Of a DNA stretch of 40,805 bases, positions 24,618-33,292 are shown piece by piece. Source of the stretch: Verrucomicrobiota bacterium (GTDB taxonomy: Bacteria; Verrucomicrobiota; Verrucomicrobiia; Limisphaerales; UBA1100). Positions within the stretch are counted from its first letter, which is position 1; each line of letters opens with the position of its first letter. The DNA lies in the NCBI GenBank assembly GCA_028872645.1, contig JAPKDK010000001.1:1-40805 (forward strand), written 5' to 3'. The notes under the pieces were generated by a model. It searched no databases, was not told the DNA's origin, and saw only the letters and a list, made by a program, of their open reading frames with translations. Both the position numbers and the translations under genes were made by a program.

Positions 24618-26065
24618 TCCTCATTGGGCTCAGGCTCAGGTTGGGCAAATTCGCCACCGAGAGCGAGATAAAGGTCGATGCGATTTTGTAGACGCGCATT
24701 CTGTAACTCCAGCAAAGAGCGTTTGGCATCAAACATTCGCCGTTGCGATTCCAGCACCGTTACGATATCCGCAAGTCCAGCTTGATAATCTTCAAGAGCG
24801 AGCGCTTGTGCTCCCTCGGCCTCGGTCACCGCGCCGCGCAGGGCGATCTCTTGCCTCACCAAAAACTGCTCCGCAGCCAACGTTGTTTCCACTTCGGCAA
24901 AAGCCTGTAGCGCCGTTTGCACATACAGATAGCGCGCCTCTTTACGCTGGGCTTCGGCGCGTTCAATTTGCGATTTAATTTTACCACCATCCAAAATCGG
25001 CCGTGTGAGGTTGGCCGCGAGGCTCCAAATATTGTTATTGATATCCAGCACATCCTTTAATTCATTGCTCGACGTGCCTGTGCTGGCGGTCAACTTGATT
25101 TGCGGCAGACGATCCTTGCTCGCGGCATTCACGCGGCGATGGCTGGCGAGATACTTGTTCTGCGCCGCCAATACATCCGGGCGGCGTTCGAGCAACTGCG
25201 CGGGCAATCCCGCCGGCACGGTCGCGGCCAGTGTGGGCAGCGCGCTTGTTAACGCTACTTCGCCTTTCGGATATCGCCCCAGTAAAATTTCCAGAGAACG
25301 CCGTGCTCCATCGCGAAGGCGAAGGCGAAGGTGAACCGCGTTCTCCGCATTGCGCACGCTGGTGCGCATCAGCCGCACATCCAGCGCCTTGGTCAACCCG
25401 CGCTGCAGGCCATCCTCCAGCACTGCGAGGTTGTTGGTGTAACTCTGCAGCGTTTGCCGCGCCAGTTGCGATTGCAGTTCCGTTTCGGCAAGGTTGAACC
25501 AGCCTTTGGCCGTGTTGGCAGCGAGACTCAGTCGCGCGGCGTGCAAATTGGCGACTGCTTCGCCGGCATCCAGCCGTGCCGCCGCCCGCGTGTCTGCAAG
25601 TCGCCCCCACACATCCCATTCCCACGCGAGATTCAGTTGCGGCGAATAGCTGTACGAGCGGCTGGAGGAAATGCGAAAGCCGCTGGAGGAACTGCGCTTG
25701 GTGCGCGAAGCCACGGCCGTGGCGGTGAGGGAGGGCCGCAAATCCGCACCGGCAATGCGCAGATTAGCTTGGGCTGTTTGCAGGCGTGCCGCAGTCACCC
25801 GAAGATCGGGGTTATTCGTCATCGCCTCCCGCACCAGCGCGTTCAGCGTGGCGTCGTTAAAATCCGCAAGCCAGCCCGCCCCCGCCGGGATGTTGGTGGA
25901 ACTTCCGCCCCCCCCAAAAGCCGAAGGTAAAGCCAACCCCGCCCAAGCCTCCGGCGCATCGGGGGCAGGGGAAACGCATGCAGTTCCTCCTCCGAATATC
26001 ACTGCGCTCAGCGCCAGACAATTAACTAGAAATCGGTTCAAAAAATCCCCCCCGTGCCCATGCAC
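24614..26065 (-). CDS. Outer-membrane efflux channel (TolC/NodT family)
   Basis: 483 residues. The N-terminus has a hydrophobic export signal ending at TAC (Cys30), a probable but imperfect lipobox, which is common in the NodT/OprM branch. Two outer-membrane-efflux repeats follow: LNALVREAMTNNPDLRVTAARLQTAQANLRIAGADLRPSL, and PAQLLERRPDVLAAQNKYLASHRRVNAASKDRLPQIKL with the family's LL.RRPD signature. The coiled-coil helices end in RRMFDAKRSLLELQNARLQNRIDLYLALGG. It is the first gene of the pump operon; its stop overlaps the adaptor start by 4 bp (24614-24617). A short in-frame RLRLRLR stretch comes from a 6-bp repeat around 25312-25332. Confidence 0.94.
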   Translation of the reverse strand: MHGHGGDFLNRFLVNCLALSAVIFGGGTACVSPAPDAPEAWAGLALPSAFGGGGSSTNIPAGAGWLADFNDATLNALVREAMTNNPDLRVTAARLQTAQANLRIAGADLRPSLTATAVASRTKRSSSSGFRISSSRSYSYSPQLNLAWEWDVWGRLADTRAAARLDAGEAVANLHAARLSLAANTAKGWFNLAETELQSQLARQTLQSYTNNLAVLEDGLQRGLTKALDVRLMRTSVRNAENAVHLRLRLRDGARRSLEILLGRYPKGEVALTSALPTLAATVPAGLPAQLLERRPDVLAAQNKYLASHRRVNAASKDRLPQIKLTASTGTSSNELKDVLDINNNIWSLAANLTRPILDGGKIKSQIERAEAQRKEARYLYVQTALQAFAEVETTLAAEQFLVRQEIALRGAVTEAEGAQALALEDYQAGLADIVTVLESQRRMFDAKRSLLELQNARLQNRIDLYLALGGEFAQPEPEPNEE

Positions 26066-26244
26066 GTGAGCGGGAGATTGTACGCAAAAACCGCCTGAAA
26101 GCGAGAAAAAGTGAAAGCAAATAGTCTGCGATTTTCTCCGAAAGGGTACTATAAAAAATCTGTTTATTGTAGTGGACGGGTTTTTTGTGAGCGCTTATTC
26201 TTTATTCAACCAACGCACCATTTCTAACACATATCAAAGGACAC
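26066..26244. promoter_or_regulatory. Divergent intergenic region between the pump operon and the lipoprotein gene
   Basis: 179 bp separate two divergent starts, so promoters for both should lie here. On the minus strand TACAAT (26082-26077) is a plausible -10 box, but no good -35 box lies 16-18 bases upstream. On the plus strand TATAAA (26150-26155) is a plausible -10 box with a poor -35. No convincing operator repeat was seen. Confidence 0.3.
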
Positions 26245-28167
26245 ATGATCAAAAACAGTCTCATCCTCACCACCGTTGTATTATCACTCCTCATCGCACC
26301 CGGTTGCGGGGAGAAAACCACCCCGCCCACAGAAGAATCTACGGGTGAACCTGTTGGCAGCGGCGGGGCCGCACCTCAAGGGCCTCATGTGCGGGTGAAA
26401 ACTCCCACGGCCAAGCCTTCGCCGCAGAAGACGAGCATGGCCGAGGTGGCCAAGCATCTGGATTTTGGCGGCAGTTTTTATCTGTATCTAAGTACTGAAC
26501 AGGTGTTGGCCAAACTGGATGGTTATCTGGATGCCGCCTCCGCCTTGGCGGATGAGGCTGGCCAGTGGGAATTTGACGAGCAACAGCGCCAGCAGATTGC
26601 CATGGCAGTGGATATGGGGCGTACTACCTACGAGCAGATTGGGGTAAGGGACATCAGCGGCTTCGGGATGAGCAGCTTTGCCCTTGAGGGAGATCTTAAC
26701 CGTGCCGTAATGGTGCTGCACCATTATCCGGAGAAAAAAGACGGACTTCTATGGAAAATGATTGGTGCTCAGTCGCACGAGCAGCAGATTCTTAAAATGT
26801 TGCCTGCCGATACGGTGGTAGCCATCCAGGCCGATCTTGATCTTGTGACTGGTTTTGAATGGATGCGTAAATTTATTACTGATACCGCTCATCCTGATCT
26901 TGTGGCTGAATTTGCGAAAGGATTGGCCGAGATGAATCAGGCCATGGGGTTTGAGGATTTACTCAGGTCTACCGGTGGAGAGATGGGGTTCTTTGTGACG
27001 CTCAATGATGCAAAGCAGATTGCGGTTCCTCTGCCTCCTGATGCACCGCAAGGTTTAAGTCTGTCTTTTGCTGAGCCTGGTTTGGCAATTTTGATTAAGG
27101 TGAAGGACGATCAGTTAATGAAGCTCATCACCGCGCAGCTCCAGAATCCGGAGCTGGCCGAGATGGTTAAGCAATCCCAGGAAGGCGGAGAGACTCTGTA
27201 CACCATGACAACGCCGCCGTTGCCAGTGGACATCGACCTTAGCCCCACGCTACTGAAGGCTGGCGACTATATTATCCTTGCGACCAGCCTCAAGCTCGCC
27301 AAGGACATTCTGGCTGTGCGTGAAGGTGAAAATCAGGGTTTGGCGGGCACCGCCGAATTCAAGCGGTTGAAAGGTGACATGGATCTCAAGGGCAACCAGT
27401 TGCATTTTATAAGCAGCAGGTTGGGCATGGAATTTGGTAAGTTAACCAAGCTTGGAATGGCTGCTGCCGAGGAGCAAGCCAATGCAGAAGGGCCCGCAGA
27501 GCAAAAGATCTTCGAGGTGATGAAGAAATTTATGGGCATGAATAATGACCAGCACGCAGGGCAACTGTCTGTTTTGCGTGTGACCCCTGAGGGAGTTGTA
27601 ATGGAAAGTCGAAGCAGCGGCGACGCGATGGGAGTAGCTCCACTCCTGTTAGTGGGAGGTGCGGGAATTGGTGCCTCCATTCTGCTCCCAACGCTGGCTA
27701 AGGCCAAAGCCAAGGCTAGCTCCATGAAGAGCGCGAGCAATGCCGGTCAACTGGGCAAAGGTTTGATTATCTACTCGATTGACAACGATGGCCGCTTGCC
27801 ACCCGCCAACCAGTGGTGCGATGTCGTCATGCGCGATATGGGCACGGAGAAGGTATTTATGTCGCCACAAGATCCAACGGCTGGAGCTCGGATGGAAGCG
27901 GGGCAGAAATTCAGTTCCTACGCTCTGAACGCCGCGGTGGCGGGGAAAAATCCTGATTTGTTGCCGCCCGACACCGTACTGGTTTTCGAATGCCCGGTGG
28001 GCTGGAATGGCACGGGCGGCTTGGCAGATATCCAGCGCGCCCGTGCCCAGATGGGATCCTATAGCAGCCTGCAGGTCATTCCCGTGACGATGATCGATGG
28101 CACGGTCCGGTTGCTGCGTTTCGGGGAGTTGGGCCGGTTAAACTGGACCGGCCAACGGCGGCGCTAA
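26245..28167 (+). CDS. Lipoprotein of unknown function with a pseudopilin-like C-terminus
   Basis: 640 residues. MIKNSLILTTVVLSLLIAPGC is a lipoprotein signal (Cys21). A 50-residue Pro/Thr/Lys linker leads to a conserved body that begins with HLDFGGSFYLYLSTEQ (about residue 70) and includes GTAEFKRLKGDMDLKGNQLHFISSRLG. The same blocks occur in the next gene, so the two are paralogues. At about 464-485 there is an internal membrane-like helix (APLLLVGGAGIGASILLPTL) followed by AKAKAKASSMKSASNAGQLGKGLIIYSIDNDGRLP. This looks like the helix and post-helix region of PVC type II pseudopilins or DUF1559 proteins, but in the middle of the protein. The end (GTVRLLRFGELGRLNWT) resembles their 'DG' C-terminus. 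No enzyme motif is visible. A terminator follows at 28181. Confidence 0.85.
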   Translation: MIKNSLILTTVVLSLLIAPGCGEKTTPPTEESTGEPVGSGGAAPQGPHVRVKTPTAKPSPQKTSMAEVAKHLDFGGSFYLYLSTEQVLAKLDGYLDAASALADEAGQWEFDEQQRQQIAMAVDMGRTTYEQIGVRDISGFGMSSFALEGDLNRAVMVLHHYPEKKDGLLWKMIGAQSHEQQILKMLPADTVVAIQADLDLVTGFEWMRKFITDTAHPDLVAEFAKGLAEMNQAMGFEDLLRSTGGEMGFFVTLNDAKQIAVPLPPDAPQGLSLSFAEPGLAILIKVKDDQLMKLITAQLQNPELAEMVKQSQEGGETLYTMTTPPLPVDIDLSPTLLKAGDYIILATSLKLAKDILAVREGENQGLAGTAEFKRLKGDMDLKGNQLHFISSRLGMEFGKLTKLGMAAAEEQANAEGPAEQKIFEVMKKFMGMNNDQHAGQLSVLRVTPEGVVMESRSSGDAMGVAPLLLVGGAGIGASILLPTLAKAKAKASSMKSASNAGQLGKGLIIYSIDNDGRLPPANQWCDVVMRDMGTEKVFMSPQDPTAGARMEAGQKFSSYALNAAVAGKNPDLLPPDTVLVFECPVGWNGTGGLADIQRARAQMGSYSSLQVIPVTMIDGTVRLLRFGELGRLNWTGQRRR

Positions 28168-28180
28168 AGTAAAACTTCAC

Positions 28181-28216
28181 TGCCAGCGGGAATTTTTTCC
28201 CGCTGGCAATTTTTTT
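28181..28216 (+). terminator. Rho-independent terminator after the lipoprotein gene
   Basis: A perfect 10-bp stem (TGCCAGCGGG at 28181-28190 and CCCGCTGGCA at 28199-28208) closes an 8-base loop and is followed by ATTTTTTT. It ends the transcript 14 bases after the stop of the lipoprotein gene. Its paralogue downstream must therefore have its own promoter or rely on read-through. Confidence 0.9.
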
Positions 28217-28246
28217 GTCGGCCTGTCAGGGTGATCGCCTCCACCC

Positions 28247-30493
28247 ATGGACATTTACATCAAGCGTGATGACGGGCAGTTCGGGCCATTTTCGCCCGAA
28301 CAAATCGAGGAGTGCCTCGCGAGCGGGGCGTTGATCGAGACGGACATCGCGTGGCACGCGGCCTTGCCGGATTGGGTGCCGGTGACGGAAGTGCTGGGCA
28401 CGCTTGAACCTGCGCCCGCACAGGCACCGACGGAACCTGTTCCTGCCAAGGTCGCAAAAAGCGGCAGCAGCAAAAAATTACTCATCGCCGGTGTAACGGC
28501 CGTGGTGGTGCTTGGCGCTGCAGCGGCGCTGATGGTTCCCAAGTTTCTTAATGAAGGAGGGGATGGGGACAGCCCGTTGCCAAAGTCAAAAGTGGCGGTC
28601 AACTTAAAGACCAACACTCCGCCCAATGACATTCCAGACAAAATCGGCAATGCGGATATAAGCACCAACGCACTCTCCGTGCCGCTCGCGCCGAACGGGC
28701 CTTCAAGTACTTCATTCGATGCCGTTACGCAGCACCTCGATACGGGCGGTAGTTTTTATTTTTACCTCAGCACCGATGAAGCGCAGGCATGGGTGCGGTC
28801 GGGATTTGATGAGGGCGGAAAATTGCTGGAGCAGTTCGGCCCGATGCTCGGCGAGGAAGGCGCGGGACAGGCGGCGATGGGATTTGCAACCGCCAAGGCA
28901 TTGTACGCGGGCATCGGCTTGGAGGCGATCGACGGCATTGGCGCAAGCACTCGGAGCCTCGGCGATGGCCTCAAACGCAATGTGGCAATGTTCCATCATG
29001 ATCCAGCGAAGAGCGATGGAATTTTATGGAAAGCTTTTGGTAGTGCGGTGCATGATTTGGATGGGCTGTCGCTCATGCCCGCCGAAACGGTTTATGCCTT
29101 CCACGGTGATCTTGCTTTGGCAGCCATTCTCGCATGGGCCAAAACCATGGCAGCAGCGAATCTTCCACCCCAAGCCACGCAGTCACTCACCGAAATGCTC
29201 GCCCAACCGCAAGTGCAACAAGCCCTCGGCGCATACGGCGGCAAAGTGGGAGTGTATGTGACGCTGGATTTTAAAAAACTGCATAAACTCCCAATAAATG
29301 GGGTGGGATCGACATTGCCCGGCAGTGGCAAAGCGTTACCAAGCAGTCGGCAGACCTTCCCCAGCGGAGAGAACGCCGTGCCCGGCGGTTTGCCTCCCAT
29401 TCCCGCCGTGCCCAGCGATTTGCCTCCCGGCGAAGGCGTGGCCACGCTCGTTGGGGCAGGGGATGGATTGGAAATTCCCGAACCTGGTTTGGTCCTCACG
29501 ATTAAAGTGAACAATGGCGATTTGCTCACGATGCTGCAGCAATTTGCTGAGTCGATGAATATGCCCTTGGAGGAGGTGGATTTCGGCGGGGTGAAGGCGT
29601 ATCAATTTCCACAGCCCATTCCGTTTCCGCCTTTGCCGGAGATTGTCGTCCAACCGGTGGTGTTTCAGTCCGGCGGCTATTTAGTTTTCACCAGCAGCCC
29701 CGTGCTGGCGGCAAAAGTGCTCGCCACCCAGGCCGAGCCGGACACCGGCCTGCGCGGCACGGCGGAGTTCAAAAAACTCACGAAGGGCATGGAGCTGAAA
29801 GGCAACCAATTCACCTTCATGAGTGGTCGCGTGGCGGGCTTGTACGGCAACATTTTGAAACAAGGCATGGCGGCCGAGGCGGCGATGCTGCCCGAGCCGG
29901 TGCAAAACCTGATGGTGCGCCTGATGACGCTCGGTATGAAGGGACAAGTTTCCGTGCTGCAAGTATTGCCTGAAGGGTTTCTCGTGCATTCGCATACCGA
30001 AGGCATGGGGTACGATTCCGCAGTGTTGGCGGTGGCCGGAGTGGTGCCGCTGGCAGTCGGGGCAGCGTTGGTATTGCCCGCGATACAAAGCGGGAGATTT
30101 CAGGCGCAAGAAGTGCAAAGCATGAACAACCTCAAACATCTCGCCATTGCCATTCACGAATTTCATGAGGACAACGATCACTTGCCCGATGCCACCAAGT
30201 GGAGCGATGAGCTTTTGCCGTTCGTGGGAAATGATAAGCAGGTGTTCATTTCCTCCGCCGATCCCGATGGCAGTTCATACGCCTTCAACAAAAATCTCAG
30301 CGGCATGAAGCTTGATGATTTGCAGGCTGCCGCGCGCACGGTGGTTTTTTTTGAAAGCGACCTCGGCTGGAACGGCGCGGGTGGTATTGATGACGCTATT
30401 GCTTTGGGTGATGACTTTCTTATTGGCTTCGCCGATGGCCACATGGAACGGGTTTCCGGAGAGGACCTTGATAAACTAAACTGGACCCCATGA
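28247..30493 (+). CDS. GYF_2-domain membrane protein with a pseudopilin-like C-terminus
   Basis: 748 residues. Residues 1-52 are a GYF_2 (DUF4339) domain (IYIKRDDGQFGPFSPEQIEECL, then WHAALPDWVPVTEV), normally cytoplasmic and peptide-binding. A membrane helix lies at about 77-98 (LLIAGVTAVVVLGAAAALMV), then a linker and the body shared with the previous gene (HLDTGGSFYFYLSTDE near 164, GTAEFKKLTKGMELKGNQFTFMSGRV). Between the shared blocks is a Pro/Gly/Ser-rich insert of about 50 residues around residue 350-400. A second hydrophobic segment (about 590-615) precedes MNNLKHLAIAIHEFHEDNDHLPDATKW and FLIGFADGHMERVSGEDLDKLNWT, typical of the globular part of PVC pseudopilins. The function is unknown. 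Its stop overlaps the next sulfatase start (ATGA at 30490-30493). Confidence 0.87.
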   Translation: MDIYIKRDDGQFGPFSPEQIEECLASGALIETDIAWHAALPDWVPVTEVLGTLEPAPAQAPTEPVPAKVAKSGSSKKLLIAGVTAVVVLGAAAALMVPKFLNEGGDGDSPLPKSKVAVNLKTNTPPNDIPDKIGNADISTNALSVPLAPNGPSSTSFDAVTQHLDTGGSFYFYLSTDEAQAWVRSGFDEGGKLLEQFGPMLGEEGAGQAAMGFATAKALYAGIGLEAIDGIGASTRSLGDGLKRNVAMFHHDPAKSDGILWKAFGSAVHDLDGLSLMPAETVYAFHGDLALAAILAWAKTMAAANLPPQATQSLTEMLAQPQVQQALGAYGGKVGVYVTLDFKKLHKLPINGVGSTLPGSGKALPSSRQTFPSGENAVPGGLPPIPAVPSDLPPGEGVATLVGAGDGLEIPEPGLVLTIKVNNGDLLTMLQQFAESMNMPLEEVDFGGVKAYQFPQPIPFPPLPEIVVQPVVFQSGGYLVFTSSPVLAAKVLATQAEPDTGLRGTAEFKKLTKGMELKGNQFTFMSGRVAGLYGNILKQGMAAEAAMLPEPVQNLMVRLMTLGMKGQVSVLQVLPEGFLVHSHTEGMGYDSAVLAVAGVVPLAVGAALVLPAIQSGRFQAQEVQSMNNLKHLAIAIHEFHEDNDHLPDATKWSDELLPFVGNDKQVFISSADPDGSSYAFNKNLSGMKLDDLQAAARTVVFFESDLGWNGAGGIDDAIALGDDFLIGFADGHMERVSGEDLDKLNWTP

Positions 30494-31905
30494 TTCGAAA
30501 ACTTCTGTTCGCTCTCATTTGTGTTGTGCCATTTTTGGCAACGGCGGCAAAACCCAATATCATCCTCGTCATGTGCGACGACCTCGGCTGGGGCGATGTG
30601 GGCTTCAACGGCAACAAAATCATACGCACGCCGCACCTCGATGTGATGGCAAAAAACAGCCTGCGCTTTGAACGCTTTTATGCTGCCGCGCCCGTGTGTA
30701 GCCCCACGCGAGGGAGTTGCATCACCGGTCGTCATCCGTTTCGGTACGGCATTTATTTTGCCAACACCGGCCGCATAAAAACCGAGGAACTGACGCTTGC
30801 TGAGTTGCTGCAAAAAAACGGCTACGCCACCGGCCACTTCGGCAAATGGCATCTTGGCACGCTTACCAAAACCGAAAAGGACGCCAACCGCGGCGGCCCG
30901 CGTGGGGTAAAGAATTTTTCGCCGCCACAAGCGAATGGATTCGACGTGTGTTTTTCCACCGAATCCAAAGTGCCCACGTGGGATCCGATGTTGCGTCCCA
31001 AGGCCAACAACAGCCGCCAGTGGTGGGATCCAGCAAAGGAAAATGTGCCGTACGGCACTGCGTACTGGAACGAGAAGGGCGTGCGTATTAGCGAGAATTT
31101 GCGCGGTGATGATTCTCGCGTGATTATGGATCGGGCTATCCCGTTCATCCGCGCGGCGGCAAAAAAGGAACAGCCATTTTTCACCATCGTGTGGTTTCAC
31201 GCACCGCACCTACCTGTGGTGGCCGGGCCGGAATACACAAAACTCTACGCGAAACACAGCAAGTTTGCGCAGCATTATTACGGCTGCATCACCGCGCTGG
31301 ACGAACAAGTGGGCCGGTTGCGAAAAGAACTCCGCACGCTCGGTATTGCGGACAACACGCTCGTGACTTTTTGCAGCGATAATGGCCCCGAAGGGAACGC
31401 CAGTGCTCCCGGCAGCACCGGTCATTTCAGCGGCCGCAAACGATCATTGCTTGAAGGCGGCATCCGCGTGCCCGGCCTCGTCGAATGGCCAGCAAAAATC
31501 AAGCCGGGTGTGACAGCTATCCCCGCCGTCACTAGCGATTATCTCCCCACCATTCTGGATCTCATCGGCGCGGAGCAAACTGACAAACGCCCGCTCGACG
31601 GCATTAGTTTGGTGCCGCTCTTCAAAGGGGAAATGAAAGCGCGAGGCAACCCCATTGGCTTTCAATCTGCCGGCCAAGTGGCACTCATCAGCGATCGCTA
31701 TAAAATTTACGGCAGTGGCGGTCGGAAAAAAGAACAGGAACTCACGCTCCCAAAACTGAAATTGTTCGACCTCAAAAAAGACCCTTTCGAGAAAAACGAT
31801 TTGGCCGCCCAACACCCCGACCTAATCAAAAAAATGACCGGCACCCTCGAGCAATGGCGCAAGTCCTGTCGCCATAGCGACACCGGCGGGGATTACAAAG
31901 ATTGA
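30490..31905 (+). CDS. Secreted sulfatase (Cys-type, CSPTR motif)
   Basis: 471 residues with a signal peptide (MIRKLLFALICVVPFLATAA). The metal-binding Asp pair is at residues 30-31 (MCDDLGWGD) and the formylglycine motif CSPTRGSCITGRH starts at Cys70. FFTIVWFHAPHLPVV, TLVTFCSDNGPEGN and GRKRSLLEGGIRVPGLVEWP complete the active-site set, so the enzyme looks functional. Cys70 must be converted to formylglycine by a maturase encoded elsewhere; no such gene is in the window. The substrate is probably a sulfated glycan. It shares a 4-bp overlap with the GYF_2/pseudopilin-like gene, so the two are made from one transcript, which is an unusual pairing. It converges with the HI0933-type flavoprotein gene (18 bp apart). 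Confidence 0.95.
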   Translation: MIRKLLFALICVVPFLATAAKPNIILVMCDDLGWGDVGFNGNKIIRTPHLDVMAKNSLRFERFYAAAPVCSPTRGSCITGRHPFRYGIYFANTGRIKTEELTLAELLQKNGYATGHFGKWHLGTLTKTEKDANRGGPRGVKNFSPPQANGFDVCFSTESKVPTWDPMLRPKANNSRQWWDPAKENVPYGTAYWNEKGVRISENLRGDDSRVIMDRAIPFIRAAAKKEQPFFTIVWFHAPHLPVVAGPEYTKLYAKHSKFAQHYYGCITALDEQVGRLRKELRTLGIADNTLVTFCSDNGPEGNASAPGSTGHFSGRKRSLLEGGIRVPGLVEWPAKIKPGVTAIPAVTSDYLPTILDLIGAEQTDKRPLDGISLVPLFKGEMKARGNPIGFQSAGQVALISDRYKIYGSGGRKKEQELTLPKLKLFDLKKDPFEKNDLAAQHPDLIKKMTGTLEQWRKSCRHSDTGGDYKD

Positions 31906-31923
31906 GGGCAGGGTTGTTAAAAT

Positions 31924-33102
31924 TCAAACTGCCTGTCCCGCCGCGTGGCCGCTGGCCCAGGCCCATTGGAAATTGTAGCCGCCGAGCCAGCCGGTCACGT
32001 CTACTACTTCGCCGATGAAATACAGCCCCGGCACCGCTCGGCATTCCATCGTTTTCGATGACAACGCATCCGTGTTCACACCGCCCACGGTGACTTCCGC
32101 CTTTGCGTAGCCTTCCGTTTTTGCGGCCAACAATTTCCACGCGCATAGATGTTGCACCAAACGTTCGCGGTCGGCTTGCTTCATTTGGGCCATCGGTTTG
32201 TAAGGCGAAAACTGTTTGGCAAACGCGAACGCAAAGCGTTTGGGAAACCACTGTTCCAGCCAGCGATCGGGGGTTTCACGAAAATGCCGTGAGTCTTCCA
32301 GTAATTGTTCCGGTTTTGCATCCGGCAATAAATTCAGCGTGAAAAATTCCCCATCCGCGCAGTAATTCGACACTTGCAAAATCGCCGGCCCGCTCAGGCC
32401 GCGATGGGTGAAGAGCAGGTTTTCCCGAAATGACTGCGTGCCCGCGCTGGCAATGCAATCGATTGAAATGCCGGTGAGCTTGATGAACGGCCACGGCGCG
32501 TCATCGTCGAGCCGCGGAATGATGGGCACCAAACCGGGGCGAGGCTCGATGATCGGCACTTCGAATTGTTCCGCGATGCGATAGCCGAAATCCGTGGCGC
32601 CCAGCGCAGGAAACGAAAGCGCGCCGGTGGCGATCACCAACGATTCGCATTCAAAATCGCCCCGGGAAGTTTGCAGCCGGAAACCATTCCGAGCTTCGAG
32701 CGAATCCACTTCGCAGCCGGATAAAATTTCCACGTGCGCATCGCGGCATTCGTCCTCGAGCAATCCCACAATTTGCTTTGATGAAAGTTTGCAGAAAAGT
32801 TGCCCCAAAGTTTTCTCGTGAAACTCAATGCCGTGTTTCCGGACTAATTCAATAAATTCACTCGAGGGATAACGCGACAGCGCCGAGCGGCAAAAATGCG
32901 GGTTGTTGGAAACATAATGTTCCGGCCCCGCATCACGGTTGGTGAAGTTGCAACGACCCCCACCGGAGATTAGGATTTTTTTGCCAATCCGTTCGTTGTG
33001 CTCCAGCACCGCCACGGTGCGCCCGCGCTGACCAGCGGTCATCGCGCACAACAATCCCGCGCCGCCCGCGCCAATAATAATGACATCGTATCGTTGCCTC
33101 AT
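31924..33102 (-). CDS. HI0933/BaiN-family NAD(P)/FAD-dependent oxidoreductase
   Basis: 392 residues if started at the ATG at 33102 (MRQRYDVIIIGAGGAGLLCA), which puts the FAD-binding GxGxxG motif at the usual position. ATG codons at 33132 and 33126 would add eight to ten residues. The HI0933 signature SGGGRCNFTN follows near residue 48, with FHEKTLGQLFCKLSSKQIVGLLEDE, SLVIATGALSFPALGATDFGYRIAEQ and a C-terminal FIGEVVDVTGWLGGYNFQWAWASGHAAG. The family is widespread and cytoplasmic, and includes enzymes that reduce double bonds; the physiological substrate is generally unknown. It is transcribed alone and is not obviously linked to the sulfatases beside it. Confidence 0.94.
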   Translation of the reverse strand: MRQRYDVIIIGAGGAGLLCAMTAGQRGRTVAVLEHNERIGKKILISGGGRCNFTNRDAGPEHYVSNNPHFCRSALSRYPSSEFIELVRKHGIEFHEKTLGQLFCKLSSKQIVGLLEDECRDAHVEILSGCEVDSLEARNGFRLQTSRGDFECESLVIATGALSFPALGATDFGYRIAEQFEVPIIEPRPGLVPIIPRLDDDAPWPFIKLTGISIDCIASAGTQSFRENLLFTHRGLSGPAILQVSNYCADGEFFTLNLLPDAKPEQLLEDSRHFRETPDRWLEQWFPKRFAFAFAKQFSPYKPMAQMKQADRERLVQHLCAWKLLAAKTEGYAKAEVTVGGVNTDALSSKTMECRAVPGLYFIGEVVDVTGWLGGYNFQWAWASGHAAGQAV

Positions 33103-33292
33103 TTCAATTTTGGGATGAGCACGCATTTGCAACAGTCGAGCCAGCCCCCTTTAGCGGGCTGATGTAGACATTGAAAGTGCCGAGGTGAATCATGCGCCGC
33201 CACCTTTTCGGCGCACGGGGAAAGCGTCAAGCGCGGATGGTGTAATTTTTCCTTTTGACCACGGATCGATCAAGCTAATCTTCGGGCCGTTC

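Noticed and set aside
25312..25332. GAAGGC hexamer repeat as a regulatory or CRISPR-like element
   Set aside because: Three short in-frame units inside the TolC-like gene that simply encode alternating Leu-Arg; no spacers.
33142..33161. CAGCCC/GGGCTG hairpin in the gap between the flavoprotein and sulfatase genes as a terminator
   Set aside because: Only a 6-bp stem, no T tract on either strand, and it lies upstream of both divergent genes where a terminator is not expected.
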